DNA from: Spiroplasma endosymbiont of Cantharis nigra
GTDB taxonomy: Bacteria > Bacillota_I > Bacilli_A > Mycoplasmatales > Mycoplasmataceae
Assembly: GCF_964019925.1 (NCBI RefSeq)
Contig: NZ_OZ026470.1
Span: forward strand, 992,001-1,056,000
Direction: 5' to 3'
DNA length: 64,000 nucleotides
Position 1 is the first letter of the stretch. Every line of letters begins with the position of its first letter. The notes beneath the pieces were generated by a model. The model made no database searches and was not told the DNA's origin. It saw nothing but the letters and a program-made list of their open reading frames with translations. Below are positions 51,562 to 63,152 of this stretch, one piece after another. Position numbers and translations under genes: made by a program.

Positions 51562-52554
51562 CTATGATCAGTCAATTTGAGCTGGTCTTTTTGGAGATTT
51601 ATTGTGCTTAATTTCATCAATTAAACCATTTCTTACGTGTATTACAGTATCTCCAATTTCACTAATATTTGGATTATGTGTAACAATGATTACAGTTGTA
51701 TTATATTTTTCTTTTACATCAACAAGAATATCTAATACTTTTCTACCCATCTCTTCATCTAGTGCACCTGTTGGTTCATCACCAAATAGAATTTCGGGGT
51801 TTTTTGCTAATGCTCTAGCAATGGAAACCCTTTGTTGCTGTCCACCAGACATTTGATGTGGGTATTTATTCATTTGTTCTTCCATACCAATAGTTTTAAA
51901 GATTTCTTCAATTGACATTTTATTTTCTTTTGATTTACTTAAGTTTTCTCCAACTTCTGCATTTTCTTTTGCAGTTAAGTTTGAAAGCAGATTGTATTGT
52001 TGGAATATAAAACCAACATTTTCTCTACGAAATTTTGTTAAATGAGAGTCTTTTAATAAAGACAAATTATTACCTAGAACAAAGACATCACCCTCTGATG
52101 CCTTATCCAATCCTGAGATTGTATTTAATAAAGTTGTTTTTCCTGAACCAGATGGTCCAAGTATTACAATAAATTTACCCTTTTCAAGTTTCAAGTCCAC
52201 ACCGCGTAACACAGGAGTTAACATATCTCCAGTCACATATCATCTTTTTACGTTGTATAGCTCAATAACGTTTTTATCTAAATCAGGATTATTCCCTGTT
52301 GTAGATACTATTTTACCTTCTAATATTTTTTTTGAATATTTTGAGGTATTTTGTTTTTGGATCTTATTTTTTAATTTCAATCCTTTAACACCTTCTTCAG
52401 TTACTAATGGTAACTGAACATGTTCAAACTCTCTTATAAGAGTTTGATCCATGCCAACCGAAGTTTTTTTAGTTAGTTTTTTATTGTCAATCTTTTCAGA
52501 TTGTTTTAAATCTGCTTCAACCCTTTTTTGTTGTTTTAAATCTTTGTCTTCCAT
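51562..52554 (-). CDS. ABC transporter ATP-binding protein, MacB/LolD-like, with N-terminal extension
   Basis: A 330-residue ATPase. The first ~100 residues are an unusual Lys/Gln/Glu-rich extension. The ATPase domain begins NVIELYNVKRWYVTGDMLTPVLRGVDL; Walker A is LGPSGSGKTTLL, Q-loop FIFQQYNLLSNLTAKENAEV, signature MSGGQQQRVSIARAL, Walker B EILFGDEPTGALD. This pattern is typical of LolD/MacB/FtsE-like ATPases serving FtsX-fold permeases. No permease lies adjacent, so the partner is elsewhere. It is a single-gene unit inserted between hslO and the dusB operon. Confidence 0.93.
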
Positions 52555-52608
52555 ATTAAACTCCTTAATATAGAACTTAAATACACCTATAATAGTATAA
52601 CATAAAAC

Positions 52609-53457
52609 TTATTTAATCTCATTTGGTTTTACATTATATTGTTTTTTACAAAAATCACAAATAACTTCTACAATTTCTCCATGTTCAATAATTTTTTTAA
52701 TTTCTTTTTCTCCTAATAATTTAACTGAAGATACTACCTTATCCATATTACAAGTACATTCAAATTTTAACTCACTAATACCTAATATTTTTGCATCACT
52801 ACAAATATCTTTTATTAAAGATTCATAGTTAGTTGTATTAATTAGAGTTTTAACTAAATGATCTAATGTTCCTATCTTCTCTTCTACAAAATCAATATCT
52901 TCATCTTTAAATCCAGGAAGTAATTGAATAATTATTCCACAAGCCTTTTTAATGCTGGCATCTTCATTCAACTCAATTGTTGAAGTAATTAAAGAATTAA
53001 TTTGATCACTTTGTTGTAAATAATACATAAAATCAAAATTAATCTCACCTGAAATTATTTCGACTCTTGAAGTATAAGGAGTAGTTTCACCATTATCTCT
53101 AGATATTTGTAAAAATCCTTGTTTTCCAACTACTTGTGATAATGCACTTCCCTCTTCAAGATTAATTTTATCAATTTCAAAGTTTGGGTTTTGAATATAT
53201 CCTCTTACTTTTTTATCCTGAAATTCAGCAATTATTGATCCGCCTAGACCCATTCCATTTAAATTAGTAGTCATCTTGCTTCCATCTTTTATAGATAAAC
53301 TCAAAAGAGCACTATCAATAATTGTTCTACCTAATGCAACTGTGGCAAGAGGATTTGTATTTTGCAATACTGCAATTTCATTAAAACTTTCTGTAATATC
53401 AACTATTGATATTTTCACATTATTTTTTTTACTTATAGCTCTAATTTCCATATCCAT
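52609..53457 (-). CDS. hslO: Redox-regulated chaperone Hsp33
   Basis: Hsp33 (282 residues) is a holdase activated by oxidation. The N-terminal domain contains PLATVALGRTIIDSALLSLSIKDGSKMT and GNGMGLGGSIIAEF-like glycine-rich segments. The C-terminal redox switch has the zinc-binding cysteines CTC and, later, CDFC. ATG at 53457 has AAGGAG in front; a GTG 24 nt upstream lacks one. It follows ftsH, as in Bacillus (ftsH-coaX-hslO), with coaX missing. Confidence 0.95.
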   Translation of the reverse strand: MDMEIRAISKKNNVKISIVDITESFNEIAVLQNTNPLATVALGRTIIDSALLSLSIKDGSKMTTNLNGMGLGGSIIAEFQDKKVRGYIQNPNFEIDKINLEEGSALSQVVGKQGFLQISRDNGETTPYTSRVEIISGEINFDFMYYLQQSDQINSLITSTIELNEDASIKKACGIIIQLLPGFKDEDIDFVEEKIGTLDHLVKTLINTTNYESLIKDICSDAKILGISELKFECTCNMDKVVSSVKLLGEKEIKKIIEHGEIVEVICDFCKKQYNVKPNEIK

Positions 53458-53488
53458 AATTTTATTCTCCTTGAAATTCACTTTTATT

Positions 53489-53494
53489 ATTATA
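53489..53494 (-). promoter_or_regulatory. Probable -10 box of hslO
   Basis: A perfect TATAAT on the minus strand lies 32 nt upstream of the hslO ATG, right after the ftsH terminator. The -35 region is T-rich without a clear match. Confidence 0.45.
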
Positions 53495-53501
53495 CTTGTT
53501 T

Positions 53502-53536
53502 AAAAAATAAAAAAACACTTTAAGATAAAGTGTTTT
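53502..53536 (-). terminator. Terminator of ftsH operon
   Basis: AAAACACTTTA and TAAAGTGTTTT form an 11-bp stem followed by TTTTATTTTTTA on the minus strand. The ftsH stop codon overlaps its first bases. Confidence 0.87.
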
Positions 53537-55451
53537 ACTTATCATCTTCATCTGGTTCAAATTCTAATATTGCTCCAGTTTCTTTTTTCTTATCTTCAGC
53601 ATCTTTTCTGTTTTTTTCTTCTACAACTTCTTTTGGTAATTTATTATGTTTATCAATGTAATCAATTTGCTCAGCAGTAATTGTTTCTAATACTCTTAAA
53701 GACTCTGCAATTAATTCTAAAACATCTTTATGCTTATTTATAACTTCTAATGCAGTTTTGTAACATTTCTCTAAAATAGTGTTTATCTCTGTATCAATTT
53801 TAAATGCAACCTCATCTGAATAAACACCCTTTGTTTGTCCATATGATTCCTCTTGCATTGTTAAATATTTTGTAAGTCCTAAAGTTGACATACCAAATTG
53901 TGTAACCATTCTTCTTGCAATATTTGTAGCTTTATCTAAATCATCATGTGCTCCTGTTGTAATTTTATTTTTACCAAACATAATTTCTTCAGCAGCTCTA
54001 CCCCCAAGATAACCAGCAATTGATGCAAATAAATCTTCTTTTGATGAAAAATTTGATTCATCCTTTGGAGTCATAATTGTATAACCCCCTGCATTTCCTC
54101 TAGGAATTATAGTAACTTTTTGAACCTTTGATGCAGATTCTAATCTCAATCCCATTAATGCATGTCCTGCTTCGTGATATGAAACAATTTGTTTATCTTG
54201 CATTGTCATAGCTCTTGATTTTTTAGCTGGTCCACCAACTACTCTGTCAATAGCTTCATCTATATCTAAAATATTAATCATTTTTCTTTTATCTCTAACA
54301 ACAAGAATTGCTGCTTCATTAAGAACATTTTCTAGTTGTGCTCCTGAAAAACCTGGCGTTCTTTCAGCAATACGCTTTCAATCAATTTCAGGTGATACAG
54401 ATTTATTTCTTGAATGAAGTTTTAATATTGCTTCTCTCTCACGAATATCTGGTAATGATATTTGAATAGTTCTGTCAAATCTTCCTGGTCTTAATAAGGC
54501 ACTATCTAAAACATCAACTCTGTTAGTTGCTGCCATAACAATAACTCCAGCATTTGATGCAAAACCATCCATTTCAACAAGTAATTGATTTAATGTTTGT
54601 TCATTTGTTGAAGCTCCCATTCCACCACTACGTTTTCTACCAACAGCATCAATTTCATCAATAAAAATGATACATGGTGCTGCTTTTTTAGCATCACTAA
54701 AAAGATCTCTTACTCTACTTGCTCCTAAACCAACAAACATTTCTTCAAACTCAGAACCAGCCATTGAGAAAAATGCAACACCAGCTTCTCCAGCAACTGC
54801 TTTTGCTAATAAAGTCTTACCTGTTCCAGGAGGCCCCTCCATAAGAACACCTTTTGGTACTCTAGCTCCCATTAATGCATATTTATTAGGATTTTTTAAA
54901 TAATCAACAAGTTCAACAAGTTCAATTTTTTCTTCATTAATACCTGCAACATCTGAAAATTTAACATCTGATTTAATTTCTCTTGGTCTTGTGTTTTTAC
55001 CTGGGCCAAACATTCCACCACCCATTCCACCTTTTGACATAGATGAAAATATTCAAATATAAAAACCAATTAAAATTACCATTGGTAATAAATTAATTAT
55101 TAAAGTCATAAACGGTGAATTTCCTTGTGATATTGTTATTATGTTTTGAGTAAAATCCTTAAAAGCATTATTATCATCACGAAGTGAAGTATAAGATGAA
55201 TTAGTTAAAGTTAAAACAAACTTCCTTACTACTCCAGAACTATTAGTATATGACCCAGATATAATATGTAAACCACTGTATACCTGTTCTGTTGAATTTT
55301 TACTTATTTTATTATTCATTAATAGCTCAAGGAATTCTGATTCTGTTAGTTTATCTGATGTCCCTGCAATAAACTGTCAAATAACAATTCCTATTACTAT
55401 TAACATAACTATAAATAAAACCCATAATCATATAGATTTTTTCTTTTTCAT
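53535..55451 (-). CDS. ftsH: ATP-dependent zinc metalloprotease FtsH
   Basis: FtsH (638 residues) degrades membrane and regulatory proteins. An N-terminal span ([20 protein letters not shown]) and a second one near residue 125 flank an external domain. The AAA module has Walker A GPPGTGKT (residues 206-213), Walker [12 protein letters not shown] and [10 protein letters not shown]. The zinc site HEAGH is at 426-430. The acidic C-terminus ends [12 protein letters not shown]-Trp codons occur at 54378 and in the first span. It is last in an operon starting with tadA. Confidence 0.98.
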
Positions 55452-55490
55452 TTTTCTTCACCGTTTTCTAATTTCTTTATAATTTTATCA

Positions 55491-56636
55491 TTATATGTTT
55501 ATTTTATTTAAAAGTATTTTGTTTGTTTTATCAAAAATTAAAATATTTTCATATCTTTTAAGATAATTCACCTTTTTATCTTTATATATTTTTGATAACA
55601 ACTTAGCATTTAAAAAAATTTTAGATTGATATTTTTTTCAGTTATTTGTAATAATAATATTTTCACTATTCACTATATTATTTTTAATTAACTGCTCTTT
55701 AAAGTATTTATTTTCACTATCTTCAATTTCAAAAATATTTAAATCCTTAGATTTTAATACTCTAATAGTTTCATAATCTTTCATTAAAACTAGATTACCT
55801 TTTTTTATTTCAATTAACTTTTTTTTAGATAATAGTTGTTTTAAGAATTCTTTAACAATTGCTTTTTTTGTTTTATATAAAAACTGAGCAAAGTCATTTT
55901 TCTCTAAAAAGTTAAATAAAAGATATTCATTTCAATCATTGTCATTACAAAAATTATTTAATTCTAACTCATTAGAGATAGATAAGTTTTTTATTTTTAA
56001 CTGATACTCTATCAATTGATTATTTTTATTCCTAATTTCTTTAATTAATTCATTAAAACTGCTTTCTCTAAGAGTTGATCTTATTCTATTTCTTTCATAT
56101 ATTAAATTAGAATTTGTATAGTCAGTAATATAAGAAATTTTCATATCATCCAAATATTTTAAAATTTCAGATTTTTTAATAGATAATATTGGTCTTAATA
56201 TTTTCTTATTTTTATAAAAGGATTGATTATTTATACCAAAATAAGAAACCTTTTTATTACTTTGTTTTTGCATCAAATATGTTTCAATATGATCATTTAA
56301 ATTATGAGCAATCAATATTGCATCAGCTCCTTGATTCTCCAATTTTTTACAAAAAAAATCATATCTTATATTTCTTGCTCATGATTCAAAATTTTCTTTT
56401 AATTCACTATAATTTTGCTTAATAGTTTTAATAAAAAAAATAATATTATTTTCTTTGCAAAGTTTTTTAATAAGCTCTACATCTTTATTAGAATCTATTC
56501 TAAAATTATAATTTACATGACAAACTACAAAATTTTTAAATTCATTTTCCAAAAGGTAATTAAAAAGAAAAACACTATCAGGTCCGCCTGATAATCCTAA
56601 AATATATTTCTCTTCTTTTTTTAGCAATTTAATCAC
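55491..56636 (-). CDS. tilS: tRNA(Ile)-lysidine synthetase
   Basis: TilS (381 residues) converts C34 of the minor tRNA-Ile to lysidine so that AUA is read correctly. The PP-loop LGLSGGPDSVFL is near residue 14, and AHNLNDHIETYLMQ matches the second conserved block; IRSTLRESSFNELI follows. The start is probably GTG at 56634-56636, which overlaps the trmN6 stop; TTG just upstream is possible. No ATG is available. TGA codes for Trp at several sites. tilS-ftsH order is conserved, with hpt missing between them. Confidence 0.9.
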
Positions 56637-57351
56637 CAAACATTTCTAATATTTCCTTTTTATAAGATCCATCATCATTGTGAATATATAAAGGTTCTAA
56701 AATTTTCATTCCATCATTTCCATCATTAATTGCTTCAATAAGAACTCTTTTTGAAGCTTGTTTTTCTTTAGAATAAACTATTTGTATTTTCTTTACTGAG
56801 AAATTATTTTGTTTCAATAAAATAATAATTTCATCCAACCTATTGCTCAAATGAACCATAAGAAATTTACCACCATTTTTTAGTGCTATTTTTGCACTTT
56901 TTATTATTTCTTCTAAAGTTATTAATACCTCATGTCTTGCTGGAACTAAAAATTTACTTTTCTTATTAAGATTTGACTCTTTATCTACTTTGAAAAATGG
57001 AGGGTTACAAAAGATTAAATCAAATTGGTTATTTTTATCCAAAACAAATTTTTTAATATCCATATTAACTATTTCAATTTGCTTTTCTAAATTATTTAAT
57101 AATATATTTTTTTTTGCAATTTGGCATGACTCTTCTTGAATTTCAATAGCTGTAATTTTTGATTTAGTATACCTAGAAATTATTAATGGAATAATTGCAT
57201 TATTTGTTCCAAAATCCAAAATACTTTTATACTTATTTGAGGGTTTCCAAAATCTAGCCAATAAAATTGAGTCAATACAAAAATTAAACATTTTATTATC
57301 TTGAATTATTTTAAGTTTCTTATAATTTAAAATGTTATTTTTTACTTCCAT
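56629..57351 (-). CDS. tRNA1(Val) adenine-37 N6-methyltransferase-like protein
   Basis: A 240-residue SAM-dependent methyltransferase. Motif I reads SILDFGTNNAIIPLIISRY with AIEIQEESC following, and motif IV is IFCNPPFFK, the N6-adenine type NPPF. It matches the YfiC/YabB (TrmN6) group that modifies A37 of tRNA-Val. The location directly after holB is as in Bacillus yabB. One Trp codon is TGG (FWKPSNKY). The ATG overlaps the holB stop. Confidence 0.85.
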   Translation of the reverse strand: MEVKNNILNYKKLKIIQDNKMFNFCIDSILLARFWKPSNKYKSILDFGTNNAIIPLIISRYTKSKITAIEIQEESCQIAKKNILLNNLEKQIEIVNMDIKKFVLDKNNQFDLIFCNPPFFKVDKESNLNKKSKFLVPARHEVLITLEEIIKSAKIALKNGGKFLMVHLSNRLDEIIILLKQNNFSVKKIQIVYSKEKQASKRVLIEAINDGNDGMKILEPLYIHNDDGSYKKEILEMFGD

Positions 57352-58097
57352 TAAATCACCTCATACATTTTTATAAATAAATTTTCCAAAATCAAATTAA
57401 TATAATTTGTTTCCTTTATTTCATTTATTGTATCTAATAAAAGTTCTTGTAAAAATTTTATATTTAAATTTATTGAGTTTTCAAAAGCTATATTCAAGTT
57501 TATTATAATTTCTGATCTTTCCATTTTTTTGAAATTTATTAAATATTTTAATAACTTTCTCTTATCACTATTTAAAAATAAATTAGTAATTTCTGAATCA
57601 ATTTTTTCTTTTTTATTTTCATTTTCGATTGAGAAAAGTTTGCATCTAGATTTAATAGTACTCAAAATTTTATTTCTATCTTTTGTTAATATAATTGCAT
57701 ATGTATTTTGAGGTGGTTCTTCCAGAAATTTTAGTAAAGCATTCGATGCATTATCACTTAAATTTTCACCATTTGATAAAATGTAAACCTTATTTTTGTT
57801 ATTCTCAATTCCTGAAGATGAAAATTTTATAATTAATTGTTTAATATCTTCTTTTGATATTTTTGATATTGAATCTCCAATATAAGAAATATTTAGATTA
57901 TTTTTATTAACTGTTTTTAAGCATCAATTACAATTATCATTTTCAAGCGAGTTATTTAAACAATATATCTGTCTTAAAACTTCATTTGAGATATTATCAA
58001 GATCATTTTGATTTTCATTTGAAATTATTATTGAGTGATAAAGTCTTCTTTCCTTTATAAGTTCATTAATAATATTAAATACCTCTATTTTTTTCAT
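57351..58097 (-). CDS. holB: DNA polymerase III delta' subunit
   Basis: A 248-residue clamp-loader subunit, shorter than usual (~330). The N-terminus reads MKKIEVFNIINELIKERRLYHSIIIS, and the conserved LSDNASNALLKFLEEPPQNTYAIILTKDRNKILSTIKSRCKLF corresponds to the clamp-loader ATPase sensor region. Walker A is degenerate, as is normal for delta'. TGA-Trp at 57925. It is between tmk and trmN6, the conserved order, with TAATG overlaps on both sides. Confidence 0.92.
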
Positions 58098-58726
58098 TAT
58101 TTTTTTGTTCTTTCATTAAGAGCATTATCAATTAAAAAATCTACTTGTTGCAAAACCTCGTTAATTTGTTTTCTAGAATCAACAACTTTAATTCTATCTG
58201 AATTTTCAGAAATTAAAATTTGATACCCCTCATAAACTGCTTCATGAAACTTTTGGTTTTCTTGTTCCATTCTATCAGCACTTCTTTTTCTATTCATTAA
58301 TCTTATTTGAGATTCCTTTGGAGTTATATCAAAAAATATTGTTAAATCCGGCTTTGTTGATCCTAAAACAATGCTTTGTAATTCGTTTACATCCGCCATA
58401 CCTATATTTCTTGCATATCCTTGATAAGCAGATGTTGAATCCATAAATCTATCACAAACAACAATTGTTCCTTCTTTTAAAGCAGGTAATATAATTGAGT
58501 CCAAATGCTGTTTTCTTGCTGCTACATATAAAAGAGTTTCAGCTCATGGATTAATTGAATTTTTTTCATCTAGAATAATTCTTCTTAATTCCTCTGCCAA
58601 TGGTTCTCCACCAGGTTCTCTTGTTAATAGAACTTTATATCCCTTTTGAATTAAATTATCTTTAATCATTTTTGAAATTGTTGTTTTCCCTGAACCATCA
58701 ATACCCTCTAATGAAATAAATAACAT
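58097..58726 (-). CDS. tmk: Thymidylate kinase
   Basis: Tmk (209 residues) makes dTDP from dTMP. The P-loop LEGIDGSGKTTIS is at residues 6-18, followed by LLTREPGGEPLAEELR, VVCDRFMDSTSAYQGYAR and the lid FDITPKESQIRLMNRKRSADRME. A TGA-Trp codon is at 58544. It lies 17 nt after recR and overlaps holB. Confidence 0.97.
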
Positions 58727-58743
58727 ATTATAATTCCTCTAAA

Positions 58744-59316
58744 CTAATCATCTAGTTTCTTTCTATTTAAAATTGCATCATTTAACGTCTCTTGGTCAAT
58801 ATAATCTAAAACTCCACCCAATGGAATTCCTCTTGCAATTCTAGAAATTTTCTCGCTTATTCCTTTTGCCTTATTAGCTATATAGTTTGAAGTAACTTCT
58901 CCTTCAAATGTTAAATTTAAAGCTAGCAATAATTCTATACCTTTATTAATTCTAACAAATAATTCACTTATTTTTATTTTTTCGGGACCTATATTTTTAT
59001 TTAAATTTATTTCACCATTTAATACATGAATTATCCCATTGTAATTGCTTTTGGCAATTTTTATAGCATCAAGTTTTGTAGAAACGACACAAATAATATT
59101 TTGATTTCTATTTTTATTATCACAAAAAGTACATTCTCCATTTTCTCTAAAATAAAAACATATATCGCATTCACTATATGAATCCTTTATTTGAGATATT
59201 ATAGATTCCAATGAACTAATTTTATTTTTGTTAATTATTAAATCAAAAATAATTTTTTCAGCTGCCTTTTTACTAATTCCATCAATATTTTTTAACTCTT
59301 CAATTATTTTATCCAT
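58744..59316 (-). CDS. recR: Recombination protein RecR
   Basis: RecR (190 residues) works with RecO and RecF in loading RecA. The helix-hairpin-helix reads LKNIDGISKKAAEKIIFDLI. A C4 zinc finger has Cys50, Cys53, Cys62 and Cys65. The Toprim domain begins IICVVSTKLDAIKIAKS, and the C-terminus contains ISRIARGIPLGGVLDYIDQETL. The N-terminus is a few residues shorter than usual. The YbaB gene normally between dnaX and recR is missing; recR overlaps dnaX directly (TAATG). Confidence 0.96.
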   Translation of the reverse strand: MDKIIEELKNIDGISKKAAEKIIFDLIINKNKISSLESIISQIKDSYSECDICFYFRENGECTFCDNKNRNQNIICVVSTKLDAIKIAKSNYNGIIHVLNGEINLNKNIGPEKIKISELFVRINKGIELLLALNLTFEGEVTSNYIANKAKGISEKISRIARGIPLGGVLDYIDQETLNDAILNRKKLDD

Positions 59317-61205
59317 TAATTCACAACCTTAATATTTTGATCTCCTAAAATTTCTTTAGCTCTTTTTAAATATTCGTTTTCTTCTTTATCATCTTTTGTT
59401 TTTAACATTTCATAGAAAGACTCAGTATTAATACTTTCAAAGTTAGTTAATTTATTATTGTCTTTTCTATCCATAAATTCAATTCTAATTTCAGATCATC
59501 TTTTTTTATCTAAGGAAATTATTTTTACTTCCTTACCAAAATATTTATATATTAACTTTCTTATCTCTGAATTTTGAAGTCTATTATTAATTCATTTCGA
59601 TATAGTTCTTTCCTCAGATACTAAAATAATAGAATCTTGACTAGAAGCTGTTATTTTTGAACCATAAAACATAATAAAATTTTCTATAAATTTTGAATTA
59701 TTATTAATTACATCTTCATCAAAAATACGCTCAAATTTTTCTTCAAAATATTTTCTTGCTTCTTTATTGGCACCTACTAAAACATTAATAATCTGATCAT
59801 TTGTAAAATCTATAAAGTTTTTATAAATATTTGATTCCGAAATTAATAATTTCATCTGTAGTTTTAAGAATTTGGAGTCTCCATTTTCTTTAAAAAAGTC
59901 AACTATATTATTTTTAATTTCGAAACTATTATTTTCTACATTTTCCTTTTGAATATTTTGAGATTTAATTTCTTCTGCATTTTCTATTGGTGTTTCAATA
60001 GTCTTATTAAATAAAATATCTTTGGAATTATTTCAATCCTCTGCATTTTCATTTGGTTCATCTCAATTTAATTTAGAGCTGTAAATAGGGGAAATATCTT
60101 CGTCCATATTATTAACACTTATAAGTTTATTAGTAGAAACAGTTTTCAATATATTTATTAATATATATTGAAAACTTATATTTGAATTTTTAGACTTTGT
60201 ATAAGAATTAGATATGTTATCTGCTAAATCAAAGAAGATTTTTATATTAGTTTCATTAAAGCTATTAAATTCATCAATTGTTAAATTTTTCAAAAATGTA
60301 TAATCCTGTGTAAGTTTAACTTCAATTATCTCTTTAATAATATCTAAAAGACTTAAAGTCATTGTTTGGAAATCAATTCCTTGATTATTTGAAACTTCAA
60401 AATAAGATATTATCTCTTTTGTATTACCTTGAATTACATTTCTAATAATATTAATTTTTTCCATTTTTGTTGCAATATAAAATATTTTTTTAAGAATTTC
60501 AACGCTAACCTCTTTACTAGAAATTGTTAAAGCTTGTTCTAAGTAATTAAGAGCATCTCTTAAAGATCCATCTGACATGTAATAAATCTCGCTTAAAGCT
60601 TCTTTAGTTATTTCTTTTCCTTCTAAATTACATATTTCTTCAACTTTTTGTTCCAAATTTACTTGAGCAATTTTTTTAAAATTAAATAGCTGACATCTTG
60701 AAATTATTGTTGCTGGAATTTTTGAAAACTCTGTAGTTGCCAAAATAAAGATTACATGTTTAGGAGGTTCTTCTAAAGTTTTAAGTAAAGCATTAAAAGC
60801 AGAGTTTGATAGCATATGAACTTCATCAATTATATAAACTTTATACTTAGAAAAACTTGGTAATAAAGATATATTAGATTTTATATGTCTAATTTCTTCA
60901 ACTCCATTGTTTGAAGCTGCATCTATTTCAAATATATCAGAGTGTGAATTATTATTAAATTCTTTACAACTAGTACAATTATCACACGGGTTATACCCAT
61001 TTAAATTTTGACAATCAACTATCTTTGCAAATATTTTAGCAATTGATGTCTTTCCTGTTCCTCTTTGACCAGAAAATAATAAAGCATGACCAAATGAATT
61101 TGAATTAATCTGAGATATTAATATTTCTTTAATTCCAGAATGCCCTGCAACTTGGTCAAAATTCTTTGGTCTATATTCTCTATAAAGTGACTTCTTATTC
61201 TCCAT
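59316..61205 (-). CDS. dnaX: DNA polymerase III gamma/tau subunit
   Basis: DnaX (629 residues) is the clamp-loader ATPase. Walker A SGQRGTGKTS is at 45-54; the zinc cysteines are Cys65, Cys74, Cys77 and Cys80; Walker B reads VYIIDEVHMLS, sensor LEEPPKHVIFILATTE. A long C-terminal part with Asn/Glu-rich linker fits tau. TGA codes for Trp at 60063 and 59592. No slippery A-run typical of E. coli frameshifting was looked for in detail. It is preceded by tadA (35-nt gap). Confidence 0.96.
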
Positions 61206-61240
61206 TATTTTTACTCCCCTTGCATAAATATTTTACCTAG

Positions 61241-61666
61241 TTATTTCCTCAAATTTAAAAAGAATTCTTTTAATTCGCTTTCAAAAACTTTATATTGTTT
61301 ATGATCTCCCATTTTTTCAAATTTTATATCAGTTGATATTCTATTATAATTACACTTTATATTATCTAAATAATATAAGACATTCTTTATATTGGCTTCT
61401 TCAATAACTGTAATACACATCAAACAAGGTTTTAATGTAGTTACTAACTTATATTCTCCCAAATTTTTAGTTCTCATTCTTTTATACATTTTATTTAAAA
61501 CTCTAATTTCAGCATGATTTGAGAAATTATACTTCTTTTGCCTACTATTAAAGGATTTTGCAACAATTTTATTATTAGTATCAATTAATAAGGCTGAAAC
61601 TGGAACATCCTTATTCTTCTTACATTTCTTTAATTCTTTAACTAGTATATTAAAAATTAATTCCAT
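61241..61666 (-). CDS. tadA: tRNA-specific adenosine deaminase
   Basis: TadA (141 residues) converts A34 to inosine in tRNA-Arg, so CGN codons can be read. The zinc-binding HAEI motif is at residues 51-54 (His51, Glu53), and PCLMC is at 80-84 (Cys81, Cys84). The Bacillus order tadA-SRP RNA-dnaX is nearly kept here, with the SRP RNA placed just upstream. A general cytidine/guanine deaminase is less likely given this location. Confidence 0.87.
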   Translation of the reverse strand: MELIFNILVKELKKCKKNKDVPVSALLIDTNNKIVAKSFNSRQKKYNFSNHAEIRVLNKMYKRMRTKNLGEYKLVTTLKPCLMCITVIEEANIKNVLYYLDNIKCNYNRISTDIKFEKMGDHKQYKVFESELKEFFLNLRK

Positions 61667-61687
61667 AAAAAAGTTCTCCTAAAAATA

Positions 61688-61772
61688 AAAAAAGTCACTG
61701 TACAAGGCACTAGATTCTTATGGCTGCTACCTTCCGGTCCTGACCAACTTCGAACGTCACCCTTACAATGAC
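61688..61772 (-). ncRNA. ffs: Signal recognition particle RNA, small 4.5S type
   Basis: The minus strand contains the invariant SRP domain IV sequence GGTCAGGACCGGAAGGTAGCAGCC in parts (GGTCAG, CCGGAAGG, TAGCAGCC). The outer stem GTCATTGTAAGG pairs with CCTTGTACAGTGAC, and a T run follows at 61687-61693. At ~80 nt it lacks the Alu domain. It works with Ffh in membrane targeting. It lies between serS and tadA. Confidence 0.96.
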
Positions 61773-61778
61773 ATTTAT

Positions 61779-61787
61779 ATAATAACA
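61779..61787 (-). promoter_or_regulatory. Extended -10 promoter of the SRP RNA
   Basis: TGTTATTAT on the minus strand is a TGn extended -10 box; the RNA would begin at G61772, exactly the outer stem end. The sequence TATTATATAAATG is identical to that at the rplJ promoter. Confidence 0.65.
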
Positions 61788-61809
61788 TTTTTTAGACAAA
61801 TTTATAGTC

Positions 61810-61861
61810 TTTTTATTTTTTCTAAATTGTTTCACGTGAAACAATTTAGAAAAAATAAAAA
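61810..61861. repeat. 52-bp perfect palindrome with parS core (site 1)
   Basis: Positions 61810-61835 are the exact reverse complement of 61836-61861. The centre is the 16-mer TGTTTCACGTGAAACA (61828-61843), a perfect match to the bacterial parS consensus bound by ParB/Spo0J. Its T-rich arms also make it a likely bidirectional terminator between serS and the SRP RNA. Confidence 0.9.
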
Positions 61862-61863
61862 AA

Positions 61864-63150
<1,287 letters not shown>

Positions 63151-63152
63151 TT

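Noticed and set aside
51602..51856. Plus-strand open frame across the ABC ATPase gene
   Set aside because: Shadow frame of conserved ATPase motifs without independent support.
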